Below are positions 5,625 to 9,656 of a stretch of DNA of 9,656 nt, piece after piece (within the stretch, counting starts at the first letter, position 1; the number at the start of each line of letters is the position of its first letter). Below the pieces are notes generated by a model. The model worked only from the letters and a program-made list of their open reading frames with translations, was not told where the DNA came from and did not search any database. The position numbers and the translations under genes were made by a program. Origin of the DNA: an uncultured Carnobacterium sp. (GTDB taxonomy: Bacteria > Bacillota > Bacilli > Lactobacillales > Aerococcaceae). The stretch is taken from contig CALALK010000200.1 in NCBI GenBank assembly GCA_937923125.1, positions 1 to 9,656 of the forward strand, in the 5' to 3' direction.

Positions 5625-6426
5625 TCTTCGCAACCCCTCTAATAATTTCTTTTCTGAATACAAAGTAAATTAACAGAATTGGGATAACCGTTAGAGTTGC
5701 TGCGGCCATTTGTAAGTGAACATCACTTCCGGATTCTGTCGTGAAGGCAGAAAGTCCGTTGTTTAATAGACGGAATTCTTTCGTGTTTGTAACCAATAAT
5801 GGCCATAGGAATGAATTCCAGCTTTGGATGAATGTTAAAATCCCTACTGTTACCAATGCTGGTTTACACATTGGCACTAAAATGCGACGGATGTATTCTA
5901 AATCACTCGCGCCATCAATTTTAGCGGCTTTGTAGAATGTACTTGGGATTCCTTTTAAGTATCCGTTCAAGTAGTAAATATAGAAGATACTTGTTAAGAA
6001 CGGAATGATTAACGCTACATAAGTGTTTAATAACCCTAATTGAGCGATTGTTTGGTAGTTTGTAAAGATGATTGATTCGTAAGGAACCATTAATAGAGAA
6101 ACTAAAATCATCATTACGATATTTTTCCCTTTGAACTGTAAGCTTGTTACGGCAAAGGCAGCTAGTAATGAAGTAATGACTGTTGCCACTGTTGTAAATA
6201 GAGACACGAATAATGTGTTTCCGAAGTAACGTAAGAATGGCGCACGGCTAAATACTTCTAAGTAGTTACTAAATTTGAATGAGCTTGGGATGAATGACGG
6301 TGGAATACTTGTTGCTTCCGCGTATGTCATTAATCCAGTCATTACCATGTAAATAAATGGGAATACTGTAATCAACGCTAAGAAAATTAAAAGCGTGATT
6401 GAAAAACCGTTAAATACTTTTTTCAT
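5608..6426 (-). CDS. ugpE: ABC importer permease, MalG/UgpE type
   Basis: A 272-residue integral membrane protein, the second of two permease subunits forming the translocation pore. Hydrophobic segments lie at about 8-30, 70-95, 103-120, 133-152, 189-208 and 238-257. The cytoplasmic EAA loop that docks on the ATPase is YKAAKIDGASDLEYIRRILVP at about 165-185. The C-terminus, FRKEIIRGVAKNGIKG, is typical of MalG-type subunits. The length is normal for the family. The start ATG at 6426 follows GGAGG, which lies in the last codons of the ugpA-like gene; the gap between the two genes is 4 nt. Its last 17 nt overlap the start of the hydrolase gene. The class (CUT1) is certain; Ugp specificity is inferred from the company it keeps. 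Confidence 0.85.
   Translation of the reverse strand: MKKVFNGFSITLLIFLALITVFPFIYMVMTGLMTYAEATSIPPSFIPSSFKFSNYLEVFSRAPFLRYFGNTLFVSLFTTVATVITSLLAAFAVTSLQFKGKNIVMMILVSLLMVPYESIIFTNYQTIAQLGLLNTYVALIIPFLTSIFYIYYLNGYLKGIPSTFYKAAKIDGASDLEYIRRILVPMCKPALVTVGILTFIQSWNSFLWPLLVTNTKEFRLLNNGLSAFTTESGSDVHLQMAAATLTVIPILLIYFVFRKEIIRGVAKNGIKG
5634..5640 (-). promoter_or_regulatory. Ribosome binding site that fixes the hydrolase start
   Basis: The minus strand reads AGAGGGG, 9 nt before ATG 5624, within the ugpE-like coding sequence. It favours this start over the in-frame ATG at 5663, which lies deeper in the ugpE-like gene. Confidence 0.7.
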
Positions 6427-6430
6427 CTTC

Positions 6431-7306
6431 TTATCCCTCCGCCTTTCTCAAGAATTTGTTTTGGAGGAATGTTGCAAAAAGAATGATTGCAAACAAGATT
6501 ACAGTTGCTGCCATGGCAACCCCTGGTCTTCCTGCCACATGGAACTTGTCGTAAATATAGTACACAGCTGTTGTTGCTGAGTTTGCTGGACCAGCAGTTC
6601 CGCCAAATAATGCGTACACTTGTGTATACACTTTGAATGCCCCGATTAAGTTAACCGTTGAAAGGAAGGCAATTGTTGGAACTAATTGCGGGAATGTAAT
6701 ACGCCAGAAGATTTCACGGTCTGTCGCACCAAACATTTTCGCAATTTTGAAGTGTTCAGGATCAATATTACGTAATCCTGCTAAGAGGATGATGATATTG
6801 AACGCTAAACTTGTCCAAACCCCGAAGATAATCAATGTTGGCATACTCATGTTTACGTTATCCAACCAGTTCACGGCTGGAATCCCAATCAAGCCAAGGA
6901 AGAAGTTGATAATTCCGTAGTCCCCATTGAAGAAGTAACGGAACACAATCCCGATAGCGATTGTACTTGTAACGTAAGGCATGAAGAAGATTGTTTCGAA
7001 GAAGCTTTTACGTTTAATCTTCTCGAAAATAATCCATGCAATGATGACTGAGATTAATAACGCTACTGGCACTACTGCGAATGCATACAGTGCTGTGTTG
7101 AGTAACGCTTTATGGAATACAGGGTCCGCAATTACTTTTTGGTAGTTGTCTAAACCAGTGTATTGTAATTTTAATAGTGACCCTTTTTGGAAACTCATCC
7201 AGAACGAACGAAGTAATGGATAAATGTTAAAGAGAAGAATCACTCCTAAAGATGGGAGAAGGAATAACCAAGCTTTAGGTTGGTTCTCTGGATTATATTT
7301 TCTCAT
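6431..7306 (-). CDS. ugpA: ABC importer permease, MalF/UgpA type
   Basis: A 291-residue membrane subunit that pairs with the MalG-type permease. Hydrophobic segments lie at about 13-33, 70-93, 107-127, 156-178, 207-228 and 264-284. The EAA loop FKIAKMFGATDREIFWRITFPQLVP (in part, about 186-210) contacts the ATPase. The periplasm-facing loop GLDNYQKVIADP after segment 1 and the GGTAGPANSATTAVYYIYDKF region resemble UgpA-type permeases. The start is the ATG at 7306, which shares its A with the TAA stop of the ugpC-like gene (TAATG), a classic arrangement for translational coupling. No free-standing promoter is seen before it. It is an ordinary, complete family member. Confidence 0.85.
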   Translation of the reverse strand: MRKYNPENQPKAWLFLLPSLGVILLFNIYPLLRSFWMSFQKGSLLKLQYTGLDNYQKVIADPVFHKALLNTALYAFAVVPVALLISVIIAWIIFEKIKRKSFFETIFFMPYVTSTIAIGIVFRYFFNGDYGIINFFLGLIGIPAVNWLDNVNMSMPTLIIFGVWTSLAFNIIILLAGLRNIDPEHFKIAKMFGATDREIFWRITFPQLVPTIAFLSTVNLIGAFKVYTQVYALFGGTAGPANSATTAVYYIYDKFHVAGRPGVAMAATVILFAIILFATFLQNKFLRKAEG

Positions 7307-8385
7307 TAGTAAACACGCGCTCCATCTTTATCGAATAAGAAGATTTTGTGTTTTAGTAATTGGAATGAAAGTGTGTCTCCTTCTTCAATCTTATGTTCCA
7401 CACTTACAATTGATTTCAAGAATTGTTCGCCTAATGGGAAGTGAAGAATACGTTCACGTCCGATTAATTCTACGCCGCTAATAGTTGTTGAGAATAGCCC
7501 TTGTTCACCTTCAGCTACTGGAACCACGTCTTCAGGACGCATTCCTAAGTAGTAGTGACCATCTGCTAATTCTTGGCGTTTGCGGTCTTGTGATAATTCA
7601 GAAGTTGGTAAGCTGAATGATGGGTGAGTAATCACGCCGTCTTTAATTTCCACTTCTGTAATGTTGATGATTGGGTTACCGATGAACTTCGCAACGAATA
7701 AGTTACTTGGTTCTAGGTATAAGTTTTGTGGGTCATCATGTTGTTGAATGTACCCTTCGTTTAAAAGAATGATTTTATCTGAGATTGATAAAGCTTCTTC
7801 TTGGTCGTGCGTTACGAAGATTGTTGTGATTCCTACTTCTTTTACAAGACGACGGATTTCTTCACGGATTTTCAAACGTAAACGAGCGTCCAAGTTACTT
7901 AATGGCTCATCTAGTAAGAGCACTTCAGGTTTTTGAACAAGCGCACGAGTGATGGCCACACGTTGTTGTTGTCCCCCTGATAAAGTACCAGGTTTTTTAC
8001 CTGCTAACTCTTCAATATTTGTTAATTGCATATATTCTTCTGCAATTTTTTGAGCTTCTTCTTTAGAAATTTTGTTTTTACCAACTGTTAGTGGGAACAT
8101 GATGTTCTCTAACACTGTCATATGTGGATATAACGCATAGTTTTGGAATACGAATCCGATATTACGGTCTTTAGGTTCAGTTGTAACAACTGATTGTCCT
8201 TTAAATTGGATATCTCCTCCTGTTGGTGTTAATAATCCCGCGATTAAGTTTAAAATTGTTGATTTCCCGCAACCACTAGGTCCTAGTAAACATACTAAGT
8301 CCCCTTGTTCAATTGAGAAATTTACTGACTTTAATGCTTCAAAGCCGTTATCGAATACTTTGTTTAAGTCAATAACATCGATCAT
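7306..8385 (-). CDS. ugpC: ABC importer ATPase, UgpC/MsmK type
   Basis: A 359-residue ATP-binding subunit that powers the importer at the inner face of the membrane. All nucleotide-binding motifs are intact: Walker A GPSGCGKST (35-43), Q-loop Q81, signature LSGGQQQR (135-142), Walker B VLLLDE (155-160), D-loop SNLD (163-166) and switch histidine H193. The region after FVAKFIGNP (about 232-359) is the TOBE/OB regulatory domain of CUT1 ATPases, in other members the site of contact with regulators or with several transporters. First gene of the operon; start ATG 8385 follows GGAGG at 9-nt spacing. MsmK-type ATPases can serve more than one sugar importer, so it may not be dedicated to this one. 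Confidence 0.88.
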   Translation of the reverse strand: MIDVIDLNKVFDNGFEALKSVNFSIEQGDLVCLLGPSGCGKSTILNLIAGLLTPTGGDIQFKGQSVVTTEPKDRNIGFVFQNYALYPHMTVLENIMFPLTVGKNKISKEEAQKIAEEYMQLTNIEELAGKKPGTLSGGQQQRVAITRALVQKPEVLLLDEPLSNLDARLRLKIREEIRRLVKEVGITTIFVTHDQEEALSISDKIILLNEGYIQQHDDPQNLYLEPSNLFVAKFIGNPIINITEVEIKDGVITHPSFSLPTSELSQDRKRQELADGHYYLGMRPEDVVPVAEGEQGLFSTTISGVELIGRERILHFPLGEQFLKSIVSVEHKIEEGDTLSFQLLKHKIFLFDKDGARVY

Positions 8386-8422
8386 GACGAATCCTCCAGT
8401 TTCTTTTACTTCAATACATTCT

Positions 8423-8451
8423 ATTCTACCATGTTTTTTAGAAACTGAAAA
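8423..8451 (-). promoter_or_regulatory. Promoter of the transporter operon
   Basis: The minus strand shows TAGAAT (complement of 8423-8428) preceded by TGG (extended -10), with a -35-like TTTTCA (complement of 8446-8451) at 17-bp spacing. The -35 box lies in a direct repeat TTTTCAG-TTTTCAG (complement of 8446-8459). This is the only good promoter seen for the five genes. Confidence 0.55.
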
Positions 8452-8467
8452 CTGAAAAAGTAAAATT

Positions 8468-8482
8468 TATGAAAGCTTTTTA
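8468..8482. promoter_or_regulatory. Weak cre-like site upstream of the operon promoter
   Basis: TTATGAAAGCTTTTTA partly resembles a CcpA catabolite-response element (half site TGAAAGC), but the central CG and the second half site are poor. It lies about 20 bp upstream of the -35 box. Recorded only as a candidate. Confidence 0.15.
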
Positions 8483-8514
8483 TTGTAGACAGTTATCCCG
8501 TTTTTGAGCACAAA

Positions 8515-8540
8515 AAAAGGACGAGAAAACTCGTCCTTTT
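8515..8540 (-). terminator. Intrinsic terminator after the BceB-type permease gene
   Basis: Perfect 11-bp stem AAAAGGACGAG/CTCGTCCTTTT with an AAAA loop (TTTT on the minus strand), followed on the minus strand by seven T. It lies 80 nt after the permease stop and insulates the transporter operon from it. The A and T runs on both sides would allow use in both directions. The stretch 8541-8619 between stop and hairpin shows nothing recognisable. Confidence 0.88.
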
Positions 8541-8619
8541 ACGACTTTTTGAACTTATACAAACCCTTTTAAAGTACGGTTTCCTACTAAAACACTTCAT
8601 GGTTTGTGAACAAAATCTA

Positions 8620-9656
8620 TTAACGTTTAATAATTTTATAGTAGCTACGTGACGTGATTTGGTACACGATGAGATAGACCACAACGAAGATAGCACCAAT
8701 CACAATTGTCGCGTTTAGCGTTACGTTGCCGTCAACCCCAAAGAGCTGAATAATCTTACGATACATCTTGAAGGCAAATGCGGTATGGATAAATGCTGTG
8801 ACAAGCGGTAAGAAGAAGACAATTAGCACTTGACGGTTGATGGATTTCTTGATGGTCTTTTGATCGATACCGAGTTTTTGTAGGATAACGAAACGGTCAC
8901 GGTCTTCGTATCCTTCAGAAATTTGTTTGTAGTAAATGACAAGGACTGCGCCGACGAAGAACGCAACTGAAAGAAGTGCCCCTACAAAGAGTAAACTTCC
9001 CATAAATCCGTAGATGTCTTTGGCCGCATCCTCTCTACTTCCAACCGTGATGGAATCGTCATTGCTTGCTTCAAGCACGTTGGCGTAGGCCTCAAACTCT
9101 TCTGTTTTAGCCGATGTTTCTGTCGATGTATTCCACAATGCATAATAGAATCCACGGCCAAGTTTACCGTCTATCATCTTTGTCGGATCCTTTACAACGG
9201 CTACATAAACGTTATCTGCAACATATGGCAATTGTGGCAATTTTTCTTTAAAGTCGCCAGTCTCCATCATCTCTTTCACTTGAAGCGTCCATTGTTCGTT
9301 CACACGAATAGCCAGAATAGATTTGCCTTCTCCTTTAACAAGTCCAAGAATAGCTTCATTGTCACTTAGTTGATAATTCGTTCCAAAGATGCGATTGTAA
9401 TCATCTGCAGACATAAAAGTAATGAACGCAGCTGGGCTATCCCCTGGAGTTACTCCTGCGATGTCCACCCCATTTTCCATAGCCTTTGCAGCACGAAGTA
9501 CGCTGAGATAATTCATTTCATTCGAAACGGTCCCTTTCGATTGCGTCTTCAGTTCACTTACTTGCTTCGAAAGTTGGCTGATTGTAGAGGCATCTTCGAC
9601 AAATGCCGTTGCCGAATAATCCGTTGGATAGCTTTTATTCAACAAATCTGCTGTTC
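8620..9656 (-). CDS. BceB-type FtsX-like ABC permease, C-terminal part (cut by window edge)
   Basis: The frame stays open to the right edge; 344 residues are visible, about half of the usual 620-670 of BceB-type permeases, so the TTG at 9645 is not the true start. First comes a large hydrophilic region (about residues 1-210 of the visible part), the extracellular domain that in this family senses peptide antibiotics or other envelope ligands. Then three membrane helices follow (about 213-238, 273-292 and 309-330). The cytoplasmic stretch IYYKQISEGYEDRDRFVILQKLG and the tail TSRSYYKIIKR are hallmarks of the family. The partner ATPase and any two-component system would lie to the right, outside the window. 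The role may be bacitracin/bacteriocin-type resistance or sensing; the ligand is unknown. Confidence 0.85.
   Translation of the reverse strand, partial: TADLLNKSYPTDYSATAFVEDASTISQLSKQVSELKTQSKGTVSNEMNYLSVLRAAKAMENGVDIAGVTPGDSPAAFITFMSADDYNRIFGTNYQLSDNEAILGLVKGEGKSILAIRVNEQWTLQVKEMMETGDFKEKLPQLPYVADNVYVAVVKDPTKMIDGKLGRGFYYALWNTSTETSAKTEEFEAYANVLEASNDDSITVGSREDAAKDIYGFMGSLLFVGALLSVAFFVGAVLVIYYKQISEGYEDRDRFVILQKLGIDQKTIKKSINRQVLIVFFLPLVTAFIHTAFAFKMYRKIIQLFGVDGNVTLNATIVIGAIFVVVYLIVYQITSRSYYKIIKR

Noticed and set aside
8493..8699. Open frame of 68 codons on the minus strand
   Set aside because: It overlaps the permease gene in another frame and reads through the terminator hairpin.
9643..9645. 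TTG as start codon of the BceB-type permease
   Set aside because: The frame is open to the window edge and half of the normal family length is missing, so the gene is cut by the window.

Overview
The window reads as chromosomal DNA of a low-GC Gram-positive bacterium (Bacillota, most likely Lactobacillales). The reasons are purine-rich Shine-Dalgarno sites before every gene, a lipoprotein-type binding protein, a BceB-type permease, and U-tailed hairpin terminators. A Carnobacteriaceae/Granulicatella-like host is only a guess. All eight supported genes lie on the minus strand, so transcription runs from high to low coordinates.

Right part (8386-9656): the C-terminal half of a BceB/FtsX-type ABC permease enters from the right edge and ends at a clean intrinsic terminator. 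Then comes the promoter of the main operon. Middle part (3009-8385): a tightly packed five-gene operon encodes a CUT1 (Ugp/Mal-type) ABC importer in the order ATPase (ugpC-like), permease (ugpA-like), permease (ugpE-like), an RNase J-like metallo-beta-lactamase/beta-CASP hydrolase, and the lipoprotein binding protein (ugpB-like). The likely substrate is glycerol-3-phosphate, a glycerophosphodiester or another small phosphorylated or sugar compound. The hydrolase between permease and binding protein suggests that uptake is coupled to an intracellular hydrolysis step, but its substrate cannot be read from the sequence. Left part (320-2482): a DUF1697 gene and a cytosolic 5'-nucleotidase/cyclic phosphodiesterase, each with its own extended -10 promoter.

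The most unusual content is non-coding. Three copies of one structured element occur in the first 2.9 kb: a right half at 1-44, a full copy at 172-268 and a full copy at 2700-2796. The two full cores have the same length (97 nt), share conserved joining sequences and carry two hairpins whose paired bases change together. Each full core sits at the centre of a long imperfect palindrome whose arms are unrelated between copies. At the 172-268 copy the right arm runs into the 3' end of the nucleotidase gene, and the left arm looks like a decayed inverted copy of that gene end. At the 2700-2796 copy the palindrome spans about 2571-2988, includes the ugpB terminator, and is bounded by an 8-bp direct repeat (GTGAATGA). 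I do not recognise the family. It may be a MITE-like element carrying a structured RNA, or a core that seeds inverted duplication of neighbouring gene ends.
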